Source: Vibrio echinoideorum (lineage in GTDB: Bacteria; Pseudomonadota; Gammaproteobacteria; Enterobacterales; Vibrionaceae). From it: DNA of 64,000 nt. Made by a program: the position numbers and the translations under genes. Shown piece by piece: positions 24,157-32,932 of the stretch. The DNA lies in assembly GCF_024347455.1 (NCBI RefSeq), contig NZ_AP025485.1, positions 1 to 64,000 of the forward strand, in the 5' to 3' direction. The notes beneath the pieces are model-generated. The model saw only the letters and a list, made by a program, of their open reading frames with translations, was not told where the DNA came from and made no database searches. The number at the start of each line of letters is the position of its first letter. Positions within the stretch are counted from its first letter, which is position 1.

Positions 24157-25147
24157 ACTGATATTGACGTACTGCTTTTTCTAAACTCTCTGCGAGTTCC
24201 TTTCTTAAAGAAATAGGAGCAATAACCTCACTAATGTCAGAAAGCGACATTAACCACCACTTAAGTTCTTCTGTATAGTTCACTCTTGCTTTTACAATAA
24301 AGTGGTGAGGATCTGGGTAGCTGACTTCTTGCTCAGGATGAATTGGAGTTTCAAGCAAATGGTACCCTTCGACATAGGATATTTTCAATTCTAGTGTGAT
24401 TTTGCTGTCTTTAGGAAAGCTTAGATTACCATTTTCAATATAGGTCGCTAAGTTGAAATCTGGAACCTGGTTTGAGGTAGGGACCATCGATTCTATACCT
24501 TGAATTCGATGCAATACAAAGTGTCGATAATCGCCATTTTCTCGTAATGTCGCAATAAGATAATACACAGACCCACGAGTAACCAGACCTAATGGGTTTA
24601 TTTGATACTTCTTACTATACCTTGGTGGCCGAGGCCGATAATCAATCTCTAAGGGGGTTTGTTGGATCAAAGCACGCTCAACAACTTGCATTACTTTCTC
24701 GTCAATTGAGGGCTTACAAAGCTGAAAACCAGGAGATAGGTTCGCGATACGTGACGGCCAATGGTATAAAGGATTTTCCGGTGCCATAGCGAACTTTTGT
24801 GTAGCCTGCAAGAAGAAGCCTTTTAGATTGTCATGTACTTGCTGAGGTAACAAATAGTGAGACTGTTCACTCAGCATATTAATGGCGAGGGCTGTGCTAG
24901 GCGTCATTTCTAACGATGCATCACTAACCCCTTGAATGCGATACCAATGATGCGGCCTGACGGCATCATCGCAGCTCAAAGGATGCTGACAACATAATAT
25001 TTCAATGTCCCTCTGTAGCATTCGCATATTAATTTCAAAGCCATCATTACTTAGCTTATCGCTTAGCTCTCGCGTCGTCGTATATTGAGGCTCTTGAGGG
25101 ATATAACGCAATATCGCCATGTGGCGCAGTGTTCGGGTATCAGACAT
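24155..25147 (-). CDS. WYL-domain transcriptional regulator (next to Hsp70)
   Basis: 330 aa. N-terminal winged helix (about 1-60; TTRELSDKLSNDGFEINMRMLQRDI), then a WYL domain (about 150-230; LEIDYRPRPP, INPLGLVTRGSVYYLIAT, FVLHRI) and a WCX-like C-terminal domain ending near EELKWWLMSLSD. This is the BrxR/CapW-type layout of regulators that control defence loci and sense nucleic acid or nucleotide ligands. It follows the Hsp70 gene at 146 bp on the same strand. A second WYL gene lies 3 kb away, with only modest similarity. Confidence 0.88.
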   Translation of the reverse strand: MSDTRTLRHMAILRYIPQEPQYTTTRELSDKLSNDGFEINMRMLQRDIEILCCQHPLSCDDAVRPHHWYRIQGVSDASLEMTPSTALAINMLSEQSHYLLPQQVHDNLKGFFLQATQKFAMAPENPLYHWPSRIANLSPGFQLCKPSIDEKVMQVVERALIQQTPLEIDYRPRPPRYSKKYQINPLGLVTRGSVYYLIATLRENGDYRHFVLHRIQGIESMVPTSNQVPDFNLATYIENGNLSFPKDSKITLELKISYVEGYHLLETPIHPEQEVSYPDPHHFIVKARVNYTEELKWWLMSLSDISEVIAPISLRKELAESLEKAVRQYQ

Positions 25148-25293
25148 AGACTTTCCAGGAAAAAGGTAATAGTTGCTTGCTAAACTCTAGAAATATCAAT
25201 GTATTAAATTATGTAATGCGTGAATTTAGATTAGTCAAACTAAACTCATTTCAGAATTAACAAGCGTGCTCGTTGCAATATGGTCGCTTTTAT

Positions 25294-27114
25294 TTACAGT
25301 AAACTATTGGTCGTTTTCTCAACTAGCGCATGTATCTTGTTTAACTCACCACAAACAACCAAAAGCTTAGCTTTTAGCTCTTGGTTATCACTTTTAAGCT
25401 TTTGGATTGTCACGTTCAAATTAGCAATTACCTCGTCTCGCGATAATTCCGAGTCAGTAAAATCTGGGGTTGATTGAAGCTGATTGCTATCGGGTTGAAC
25501 CTCTTGCTGTTTTTCTCCCGGACTTGGTACAACGTCCTGACTATAATATGTTTTTGCGGCCAATAGGGCTCCTTTAGCAACAGAACCAAAAGCGTCGGCT
25601 GTTTCTTGTGGAATATCAGGGAACTTACATAATAAAGCTTCTTGAACTAAAGGTGATAAACTCATGCCTCCAGTCAAAAAGATTACATCCGGAGTCTCTT
25701 GATGGGCCATTATCTCATCAAGAAGTTTCTCAAGAGGTTGATACCAATCTCTAAAGCTTCTATCAAGCTGTGATCTCTTCAGAGGGATCGATAATGTATC
25801 GTCAATATATCTAAGGTTTAGATTGGTAGTTCTTTCCCTACTCAGCTTTTGTTTCGCAATATCAATACTATGCATGACACGATGTGACAAACGATAATTC
25901 TGAATTGTCAGAACACGTTGGAACAACTCTTTATTGTGTGCCTTGTTTAACCAGTCGTATAAAACATCTTTATTTGGTTTACTATAAAATGTAGTTAGTG
26001 TCGGTAAGTTGTCTATGGCAAATATATTAGAAAACACCTCATATGGAATAGGCACTTCTTTATTAGCTAAGGTGGGCTTTCCAAAATAGGGGGCAACAAC
26101 GTAGAAACCTACTTTCTTGTCCAACTCTATACCACCAAATCGGCCACCGCTTACAGCTTTGATATCTGAAGCGCGTTCTACGTTACCAACTTTGGCGGGC
26201 GATAGGGACGCATATGTTAGGTCTGTCGTACCTCCTCCGATATCAACGATTAGTGCATTGAGTTCATTTCTAATCGAGCTTTCATAACTCAGAGCAGCAG
26301 CGATAGGTTCATCAATAAACTCGATATTATCAAAACCAGCCCTCATGGCGGCATGCTTCATTAAGCGAGTTGCTTGCAAATTTCCGACTACTGGGTCGCC
26401 TGTGGAATGGTAGTTAACAGGCTTAGATAATACTACCTCCTTAATATCACAAGCTAAGTATTCATCCACTTTTGCTTTTAGGTATGTTAAAAACTGAGTA
26501 ATAACAACCTCAAATGTCTGAAGTTGTTGCTTACTTAACTTAGCACCTAAGAAGTTCTTAGGACTGTTAAAAAGAAGGCCACTTTCTGGATCTGATAAGA
26601 AAGCTTCAAAAGCTTCCTTACCAAATAAAAGCTCCCCATTTTCAATTTTTTCGGATAAAGATTTCTCGGTAACCTTCTTAGCTGATAAAGCAAGCTTTCG
26701 AGCTTTTACCAAAATTGAGTCGCCATCATTTAGATCGCGCTCTACTCGTTCAATTTTTTTTGCAGAACGTTCTTTAGCGTTCAAAATAAGCCGATAACTT
26801 TCTGGCAAGTCCTCAACAGACTCTCTTGCACCAAAAGTTTTCTCTAGTGAACGAATTTGCTCGGATAAGTGCTGGAAATTTTTCTTTTCTTCGGCAAGCT
26901 CATTCCTAAGCATTGTTTTGATACTCTCTATCTCTGAATCGATCTCGTCGCTACGAACCTCTTCAGAGATCACAATAGTGTCTTTAACGAACATTGTTGT
27001 GCGCATTTTAAGAGAACCGTCAGACTCTAGAGGGACAATGACTTCTTTCCCGTCAATGTAAGCGGCTATAACACAATTGCTGGTACCAAAATCGATACCT
27101 ATAAAGTCAGACAT
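25294..27114 (-). CDS. Hsp70-family ATPase (DnaK/YegD-like) with coiled-coil insertion
   Basis: 606 aa. Actin-like ATPase motifs are present: phosphate-1 IGIDFGTSNCVIA (about 4-16), phosphate-2 LIVDIGGGTTDL (about 280-291) and adenosine motif IFLTGGMSLSP (about 475-485). A charged coiled-coil insertion occupies about residues 55-150, and the usual DnaK substrate-binding domain is replaced by a short coiled-coil tail (about 545-606). It is therefore an atypical Hsp70, more like YegD/HscC relatives. It is transcribed with the first WYL gene, away from the WYL/TerB/membrane operon. A folding or sensor role in that locus is inference. Confidence 0.85.
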   Translation of the reverse strand: MSDFIGIDFGTSNCVIAAYIDGKEVIVPLESDGSLKMRTTMFVKDTIVISEEVRSDEIDSEIESIKTMLRNELAEEKKNFQHLSEQIRSLEKTFGARESVEDLPESYRLILNAKERSAKKIERVERDLNDGDSILVKARKLALSAKKVTEKSLSEKIENGELLFGKEAFEAFLSDPESGLLFNSPKNFLGAKLSKQQLQTFEVVITQFLTYLKAKVDEYLACDIKEVVLSKPVNYHSTGDPVVGNLQATRLMKHAAMRAGFDNIEFIDEPIAAALSYESSIRNELNALIVDIGGGTTDLTYASLSPAKVGNVERASDIKAVSGGRFGGIELDKKVGFYVVAPYFGKPTLANKEVPIPYEVFSNIFAIDNLPTLTTFYSKPNKDVLYDWLNKAHNKELFQRVLTIQNYRLSHRVMHSIDIAKQKLSRERTTNLNLRYIDDTLSIPLKRSQLDRSFRDWYQPLEKLLDEIMAHQETPDVIFLTGGMSLSPLVQEALLCKFPDIPQETADAFGSVAKGALLAAKTYYSQDVVPSPGEKQQEVQPDSNQLQSTPDFTDSELSRDEVIANLNVTIQKLKSDNQELKAKLLVVCGELNKIHALVEKTTNSLL

Positions 27115-27970
27115 TTCACTTTCCAGAGGATAAAAAACAAAATCATAACTGTAACTTATGGATTTTCAACTAAAAATCGAAGAATAATGATAACGACAAT
27201 TATCAGAATAGCTGTGAAAATCAAAAAGTTGGGAGATGAAGCTTTTGACACTGGCGTTATATTTAGAATGAAAACTAACTAGAGTAAGAGGCTGCAAACA
27301 CCAAAGTCACTCATAAAAATCATATGAATACTGTCCGGTTACACTTTGAGGCACTTTCGAGTTAGTGAGTGCCATGGGTAATAAATCAAGCAATCATGAG
27401 CGCCTCTATTGGTCGATTATAATCTTCTTCACTTAAAGCCCACTCTTGAATCTCGACCTCGCTCAAACCATTAGCATGAGCCCCAGAAGTATGTAAGCCT
27501 TTAAGTACTTCTTGTTCAGCCCCCCCTTTTCTTGTTCATTGTTGGAATTAGATATTTGAAATTTACATTGCCTCAATTTTAGCAAAACCAGTTTGTACAC
27601 TTTTAGGAATATATCTTGCCGACAGGGAATGACAGAACCTTGTTACAAATTTCAGGAGGTTGAAAGATTTCGGATAACTTCAGCTGATGAAAATCATTCA
27701 AATTATCTACAATGTAACGACAAACTGTACTTATCTACTACATAGCTCACCTAAGAAAACATCACGTTTCAAGATCTCTCGGTCCATACAAACTAACAAG
27801 TAGAAATACTCATCTAGCGAACACTCCTGCGACGCAATTTGTCGCAACCACCAAATATAGTTTGTGTGCATTAGCGCACATGAAGAGGAGCTTGATAATG
27901 TGTAATATGGTCACCAAAGATCATGGAATTAAGATCTCATATCTAATTAAAACAACGGAATAGTCTAGCT
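27115..27970. other. 856-bp intergenic region between the divergent Hsp70 and WYL2 operons
   Basis: It contains a frameshifted small coding frame (27386-27539, listed separately) and a fragment TTTCGGATAACTTCA at about 27668, reminiscent of the dispersed element. Two divergent promoters are expected here. Otherwise nothing recognisable. Confidence 0.4.
27386..27539 (-). pseudogene. Small frame interrupted at a G7 tract
   Basis: Downstream of a run of seven G (minus strand), an open frame reads AEQEVLKGLHTSGAHANGLS and continues to a stop at 27386. The only nearby ATG (27539, MNKKR) is one base out of frame; six G would give a 50-residue protein. No ribosome site is seen. It is either a decayed gene, a slippage switch or a sequence error. 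Confidence 0.35.
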
Positions 27971-28951
27971 TTGTCAAACAGAAAAAGTACGCAAGATTCA
28001 TTGGCTATTGCGCTTGAAATCTTAAAAAGAATACCGAGACACAGAAAGATCACCGCCCTAGAGTTACGTGAACAACTCGAAGCAATTGGTCTCTCGAGAG
28101 ATATTCGCACAATACAGCGCAATTTGGAGATGTTAAGTGAACACTTTGCCATCGATAGAGATACACGCTCTAAACCCTATGGTTATCGTTTTAGAAGCAG
28201 TAGCCATGCTTTAGGCGCTAGTTCACTCAATGCACACGAGTCCCTACTTCTGGCTTTAGCTGAAAGACACCTAAAATTTTTGCTGCCAAAAGACGTGTTG
28301 AGCTCATTACGACCCCATTTTAACGAGGCGAACTACAATCTAGAGTTTGATCCTAATAATCACAAAGATCGAGTTTGGAAAGACAAAATAAAAATAGTTA
28401 GAGAGACTCAACCTCTTTTGGCACCAAAAATTGATAAAACGGTCATAGAAAACATAAGCAAAGCGCTCTATGAAGATCGCCTACTGACTGTCACTTATCA
28501 CAATGCCAATAAGCAGACGAGAAAAGCCACGATAATGCCTCTCGGGCTCGCACAGCAAGGTATTAGATTATATCTGGTTTGTCGCTTTGAAGGTTTCGAC
28601 AATGAAAGAAGCTTAGCCATACACCGTATAAATGATGCGACAGTATCGTCATTTAACTTCAAGAGACCGGAAGGGTTTTCTTTAGCAAAATACGACTCCG
28701 ATGGCAGGTTTGCCTTTGGCGAAGGCGAATACTGTAACCTCCAGTTCGAAATCAACAAGCAGTCCGGATACCACCTCCTTGAAACTCCGTTATCAGAAGA
28801 TCAAGTCGTAGAAGAACTTGAAAATAGCTACAAAATTTCAGCCATCGTAATCGACTCATTCATACTCGATAAATGGCTAAAGAGCTTTGGCTCTGATGTT
28901 TTTAATATTCACAAAAAGAAAGGAACCCACAATGTTTATTCAGCACCTTAA
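27971..28951 (+). CDS. WYL-domain transcriptional regulator heading the TerB/membrane operon
   Basis: 326 aa from a TTG start (no better start in frame). N-terminal winged helix (about 10-65; TALELREQLEAIGLSRDIRTIQRNLEML), WYL core (about 175-240; LTVTYHNANKQ, IMPLGLAQQGIRLYLVCRF, LAIHRI) and a C-terminal WCX-like domain. It overlaps the TerB-like gene by 20 nt and is the first gene of a five-gene operon. It probably autoregulates the locus, a common role of WYL proteins in defence islands. Confidence 0.87.
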   Translation: MSNRKSTQDSLAIALEILKRIPRHRKITALELREQLEAIGLSRDIRTIQRNLEMLSEHFAIDRDTRSKPYGYRFRSSSHALGASSLNAHESLLLALAERHLKFLLPKDVLSSLRPHFNEANYNLEFDPNNHKDRVWKDKIKIVRETQPLLAPKIDKTVIENISKALYEDRLLTVTYHNANKQTRKATIMPLGLAQQGIRLYLVCRFEGFDNERSLAIHRINDATVSSFNFKRPEGFSLAKYDSDGRFAFGEGEYCNLQFEINKQSGYHLLETPLSEDQVVEELENSYKISAIVIDSFILDKWLKSFGSDVFNIHKKKGTHNVYSAP

Positions 28952-29324
28952 CCTTGATCAGCAATCAGCGCTGTATCATTTTTCAAAACAACTTATTGCT
29001 GCAGATGGCCACATCGATGATCGTGAAACCTTGCTGCTGGAGACCATCGTGGCTCAATGCAGCGACAGTGTTGATTTAAGTAGAATATTCGACTTAATTG
29101 AACTATCTGCGTTGTTTTCAGAAACCCCTCAGAAAATGGCCTTCCTAATTGAGCTTGTCGGTGTTGGCTATGCTGATCAAGTTTTTGATGAAAGTGAAGA
29201 CAATTTCATTAGGCACATCGCAGAAGTAATCGGCGTTGACTTACCACGTCTGGAAAAACTGAAAGATTGGGTCCAGCGCCAGATGACACTTGTAACAGAA
29301 GCACAGCAATTTTTGGAGAAATAG
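28932..29324 (+). CDS. TerB-like protein
   Basis: 130 aa, all-helical. The segment LIAADGHIDDRETLLLETIV (about 18-37) has the Asp-rich DGxIDxxE metal-binding pattern of TerB/TerB-like domains, and a second DESEDNFIRHIAEVIG stretch (about 80-95) gives the second half of the repeat. Family role: membrane-linked stress and defence complexes, metal-dependent. The start has AAAGGAAC 8 nt upstream inside the WYL gene, and the stop is 2 nt before the next start. Confidence 0.75.
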   Translation: MFIQHLNLDQQSALYHFSKQLIAADGHIDDRETLLLETIVAQCSDSVDLSRIFDLIELSALFSETPQKMAFLIELVGVGYADQVFDESEDNFIRHIAEVIGVDLPRLEKLKDWVQRQMTLVTEAQQFLEK

Positions 29325-29326
29325 AC

Positions 29327-30391
29327 ATGCCACTACCATTTATTTTAGCGGGTGCGGCGGTAGCAGCAGCAGGTTTCGGAGCCAAAAAAGGCTATGATGG
29401 CTACCAGGATAAATCTGAAGCGAACGATATTATCGACGCCTCTAAAAGAAAGTATGACAACGAGATTTCAATCTTCGACAAGCAGAATGAGCAAACAACC
29501 CAAAGCTTAACCCAACTTGGCGAGCTTCAATTAAATGTCGGTAATGATTTTAAGGAATTCAGAACGATTGCAGACAAGCTCTTAGACAAGCTAAACCAAG
29601 CTAACTCCAAAGATCTTGAGATCGACTTCCCACAGCATAAACTCGACGAAATCGATGGACTAGCACTCTCCACCACCGCTTACATGGGCAAAATTGCAGG
29701 CGCTGGTGCAGCCGGTGCAGCTGCTGCATATGCCGTTTATGGGGGCGTAATGGCTGTCGCTGCCGCTTCAACAGGTACACCCATCGCTGCTTTATCGGGG
29801 GCTGCGGCCTATAACGCAACGATGGCTGCAATCGGTGGGGGCTCCATTGCTACTGGCGGATTTGGAATGGCCGGAGGGGCGATGGTGCTTGGTGGTGTCG
29901 TGGCAGCTCCCATTATGGCAATCGCTGGCTGGGCTTTTGCCTCACACGCAGAAGAAGCGTTAAGTGATGCGAGAAAAGCCCGAGTAGAAGTTAATGAAGC
30001 CGTTGACAAGATGGTAAAAGGACGTAAACAGCTAAGCAAAACAAAGCTCTACGTCGATAGGATCTACGCCGAAACAGACCGCCTGTATGCTGTATTCAAA
30101 GAATATTTTGACAGCTTGAAAGCCTTTGACCAGCTTATTGCAGCAAAAACTGACATTTCAAAATTTGAAGATGACGTTATCCGCCTGATTCAAAACGGTT
30201 ACCAAATCGCAGCAATACTGACAGATATCATCACGACACCCTTGTTCAAACCTAAAAAGGACGAAAAAGGTAAAGTAGTCTTCAGTGAGGAAAATATTGT
30301 TGAAATAGAAACTGACAGTGAAGGTATGCAAGTGATTAACGAATCAGCAATCGATGCTGCACTCGTTAAATCCAGTAGCACACAAAACTAG
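29327..30391 (+). CDS. Glycine-zipper membrane protein of the TerB/Hsp70 locus
   Basis: 354 aa. A short hydrophobic Ala/Gly N terminus (FILAGAAVAAAGFGAKKGY) is followed by a coiled-coil segment (about 30-105). A long Gly/Ala-rich hydrophobic stretch (about 115-205) contains GAGAAGAAAAYAVYGG and GGGSIATGGFGMAGG, then a helical cytoplasmic part. Such glycine zippers pack as membrane oligomers or pores. It lies between TerB-like and HNH-like genes in a tightly packed operon. Family not named by me; a pore-type function is inference. Confidence 0.65.
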   Translation: MPLPFILAGAAVAAAGFGAKKGYDGYQDKSEANDIIDASKRKYDNEISIFDKQNEQTTQSLTQLGELQLNVGNDFKEFRTIADKLLDKLNQANSKDLEIDFPQHKLDEIDGLALSTTAYMGKIAGAGAAGAAAAYAVYGGVMAVAAASTGTPIAALSGAAAYNATMAAIGGGSIATGGFGMAGGAMVLGGVVAAPIMAIAGWAFASHAEEALSDARKARVEVNEAVDKMVKGRKQLSKTKLYVDRIYAETDRLYAVFKEYFDSLKAFDQLIAAKTDISKFEDDVIRLIQNGYQIAAILTDIITTPLFKPKKDEKGKVVFSEENIVEIETDSEGMQVINESAIDAALVKSSSTQN

Positions 30392-30416
30392 CATCGCCTT
30401 ATTGAAATATGAATGG

Positions 30417-30440
30417 AAGGGAGGTACACCTCCCTCCTAC
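30417..30440 (+). promoter_or_regulatory. Hairpin covering GGAGG just before the HNH-like gene
   Basis: GGGAGGT-AC-ACCTCCC, a near-perfect dyad 14 bp upstream of the ATG at 30454. It pairs a Shine-Dalgarno-like GGGAGG with CCTCCC and could modulate translation of the downstream gene. Confidence 0.4.
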
Positions 30441-30453
30441 GGAACGGTATAAT

Positions 30454-32160
30454 ATGTCAGGAACTAATACACAAAACTTCCAGTTAGTCGATGAGCTAAA
30501 CAAAACCATCACTAAAAGCTTGGTAACCACATTCGGCCTTGATTTTTTACTTTTCGAAGATAAAAAAGGGGGAGATGTCGCGACGATCCATAACGCTCGA
30601 CAGCACCAAAAAGGCGAAACGGACATATACATGTCCGATAGCGTTCAACAAGACTATGCCAATAGAGGTGATTACAAGCCCATCAAGCGTGATGCTAATG
30701 GTAACATCATGACCGATGGAAATGGCAAAACCAAGAAGGAAGATCTTTACCACTCACACCAGAATTATAAGGCCAAAGGCAAGGAAGACAAAAAGCAGCA
30801 AAGAAATGGTGATTTATTTGATGAGTACCGCGGGAAAACTATGTCCGCTGACGAACAGCGACAACTCGACCATATCATCTCATCCCATGAAGCCCACGAC
30901 GATGCAGGAAGAGTACTCGCGGACCTCAGTGGCGTTGAGCTTGCCAACCAAGATTCTAACTTTCAGTCGACCCATTACTACATCAACAACCTAAAGTCAG
31001 ATCATTCTATGGATGATTTTCTGACAGCTGTCGTGCCAAAGACAATCGAAAACAAGCGAAAAAGCATAGAAAAAGACAAGCAGCGTTTAGAATCTATGCC
31101 AACAGAAACTAAACAACAACGACATGAAAGACGTCAATTAGAGAGCAAAATTGCTAAACATAACGAACAAGTCGAGGTTCTCGAGAGTATTGACGAAACA
31201 AAAATGCGTGAAGCCGATAAGAAGGCAAGACAAGAGTACGATCAGCAGATAAATTTCAGCTATTACACCAGCAGTAAGTTCTTTAAGGGTACAGCAATTG
31301 AATCTGGCCAAGCTGGCTTAAAAATGGGGGTGAGACAAGCATTAGGTCTTGTTCTTGCTGAGGTCTGGTTTGAACTAAAAGATGCAATTCCTCAGGCCTT
31401 TAAAGATGCAGAAGATAACTTCACCCTTGAAAATTTTCTCGAAAAGTTAAAAGCCACGGCGAAAAACATTTGGGACAGAGTGAAAGTTCGATTCAAAGAT
31501 ATTTTGGATGAATTTAAAAATGGAGCCTTAGCTGGGGCTTTATCTAGCTTAAGCACAACCATAATGAACATCTTTTTCACCACTCAAAAGTTGATTGGCA
31601 AGCTCTTGAGAGAAACCTGGTCTAGCTTGGTCTCGGCAGCCAAGATATTGTTCTTTAACCCAGAAAACCTTGGCGCAGGCGCATTAGCACGTGAAGTAAC
31701 ACGAATTTTATCAACTGGTGTAGCCGTTGCCATGGGAGTTATGCTTAACCAACAACTTGCTTCTTTGATGACTTTCCCTATGGGCACCGAACTAGCCTCT
31801 TTCGTTAGCGCTGTCGCAACGGGTTTAATGACTATCGGTATCACCTACTTTTTAGATCACAGTCAGTTAATGCAAAAGGTATGGGATTACCTCGATCAGT
31901 TTAAATCAGAAGCCAAAAGAACGTTAGAGTACTTTCAGAAAGTGAACGTTGAGCTCGACCGATATTTAATTGAGCTTTCCAGGCTTGAGTTCAACCTTTC
32001 GCCAGAAGAGTTGACGAGGTTTACCAGCAGCCTGGAATCCATCGATTGCGAACACGAAAGAAGTCTCATGCTGGCGGAAGAAGTAAGTAAACGAGAGATA
32101 GAGCTACCATTCGAGTCAAACAACCTCGATAGCACTAGAGCTTGGTTAATGAGCTTATGA
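30454..32160 (+). CDS. Membrane protein with HNH-like nuclease motif, candidate effector
   Basis: 568 aa from the ATG at 30454. Residues about 138-185 read RQLDHIISSHEAHDD, then GVELANQDSNFQSTHYYINN; the DH...N...H spacing resembles HNH (beta-beta-alpha metal) nucleases. A coiled coil follows (about 195-260), then several hydrophobic segments (about 295-310, 360-380, 420-470) and a polar helical tail. The stop overlaps the YkgJ-like start (ATGA). A membrane-tethered nuclease activated on infection would fit the locus, but the nuclease assignment is by motif only. Confidence 0.55.
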   Translation: MSGTNTQNFQLVDELNKTITKSLVTTFGLDFLLFEDKKGGDVATIHNARQHQKGETDIYMSDSVQQDYANRGDYKPIKRDANGNIMTDGNGKTKKEDLYHSHQNYKAKGKEDKKQQRNGDLFDEYRGKTMSADEQRQLDHIISSHEAHDDAGRVLADLSGVELANQDSNFQSTHYYINNLKSDHSMDDFLTAVVPKTIENKRKSIEKDKQRLESMPTETKQQRHERRQLESKIAKHNEQVEVLESIDETKMREADKKARQEYDQQINFSYYTSSKFFKGTAIESGQAGLKMGVRQALGLVLAEVWFELKDAIPQAFKDAEDNFTLENFLEKLKATAKNIWDRVKVRFKDILDEFKNGALAGALSSLSTTIMNIFFTTQKLIGKLLRETWSSLVSAAKILFFNPENLGAGALAREVTRILSTGVAVAMGVMLNQQLASLMTFPMGTELASFVSAVATGLMTIGITYFLDHSQLMQKVWDYLDQFKSEAKRTLEYFQKVNVELDRYLIELSRLEFNLSPEELTRFTSSLESIDCEHERSLMLAEEVSKREIELPFESNNLDSTRAWLMSL

Positions 32161-32429
32161 AGCAGGAGGCCCTTTCCCCCTTTCCCTGCTACTCGTGTGG
32201 CAAGTGCTGTTCGAACGTACATTTATCACAAGAGACAGAAAGGTTGGATCGAGGTGATGGCATTTGCCGTCACCTCAATATCGAAAATAAGCAATGCAAC
32301 ATCTATGATACGAGGCCTGATATCTGTCGAGTGGAACTACAGTATCGAAAACACTATTCATCCACTTACACATGGAAGGCATTCGTCGAGATAAACCTCT
32401 CAATCTGTGAGCACTTACCAGTTAGATAA
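32157..32429 (+). CDS. YkgJ-like cysteine-cluster protein
   Basis: 90 aa. CYSCGKCCSNV near the N terminus, then CRHL, CNIYDTRPDICR and a late Cys form the YkgJ/Fe-S (or zinc) cluster signature. The family is of uncertain biochemical function, though members bind metal and are linked to oxygenase or redox modification. Starts by 4-nt overlap with the preceding stop. Last gene of the WYL-TerB operon; the following terminator at 32693 closes the unit. Confidence 0.78.
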   Translation: MKQEALSPFPCYSCGKCCSNVHLSQETERLDRGDGICRHLNIENKQCNIYDTRPDICRVELQYRKHYSSTYTWKAFVEINLSICEHLPVR

Positions 32430-32562
32430 AGGTAGGTGCAGTGGATCAGCAAATTTGACCACATAGTCAACGCTCTAGACATAAGGAAAAGTAAGTCAAA
32501 TTGCGAGTCTTGAAATTAGCCTCAATCTTGCTCTAGCTTGCTTTGGGGCATTTCTGAGGTAG

Positions 32563-32598
32563 AACGTGCCACAGGTAATCACAACGTGCCACAGGTAA
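32563..32598. repeat. Two direct copies of a 16-bp sequence
   Basis: AACGTGCCACAGGTAA repeated with a 20-bp period, about 330 bp from the parB stop. Possible binding sites (partition or replication) or a recombination end. Confidence 0.5.
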
Positions 32599-32692
32599 AA
32601 GTTCAGCCTGTGATGGTTTTGGACAATTATCATTTGAAGAAAATGCTCTAATCGCTGTTATCACCAAGCGACTTTGTCGTTTTTAAGAGCAA

Positions 32693-32716
32693 AAACGCCT
32701 CACATCTGAGGCGTTT
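32693..32716 (+). terminator. Hairpin terminator after the WYL-TerB-YkgJ operon
   Basis: AAACGCCTC / GAGGCGTTT with a 6-nt loop, A-rich before. The T run is short. Confidence 0.6.
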
Positions 32717-32845
32717 CACAGCTAATATATAAACTGAGGATTTATTTGAGTTTTATATGTTTGTAGGTCTATCAGTAATTCTTCACCTTAAATGTAAGGC
32801 TGAGTATTGTTGGCATTTTGAACGTCTTATTTTTGTGATGATTGC

Positions 32846-32868
32846 GGGGAAAAACCCCCCTTTTTTTT
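32846..32868 (+). terminator. GGGGAAAAACCCC terminator downstream of parB (plus-strand reading)
   Basis: 4-bp GGGG/CCCC stem, AAAAA loop, then T8. Nearly identical to 35270-35291, so parAB is bracketed by two copies. Confidence 0.6.
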
Positions 32869-32932
32869 CTGTCCCTTTCCCATAAACCCTTATGCTAAAA
32901 GGGGAGAGGAATCTTTTTGCTTTGGGGAGCTT

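Larger units (their letters stand above)
32430..32932. other. ~500-bp non-coding region between the defence-like locus and parB
   Basis: It contains two direct copies of AACGTGCCACAGGTAA (32563-32578 and 32583-32598), an AAACGCCTC/GAGGCGTTT hairpin (32693-32716) and a GGGGAAAAACCCC T-run terminator (32846-32868). An upstream CTTTGGGGCA ... TGAG pattern (about 32541) echoes 18459, so it may mark the end of the cargo block. Confidence 0.5.
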
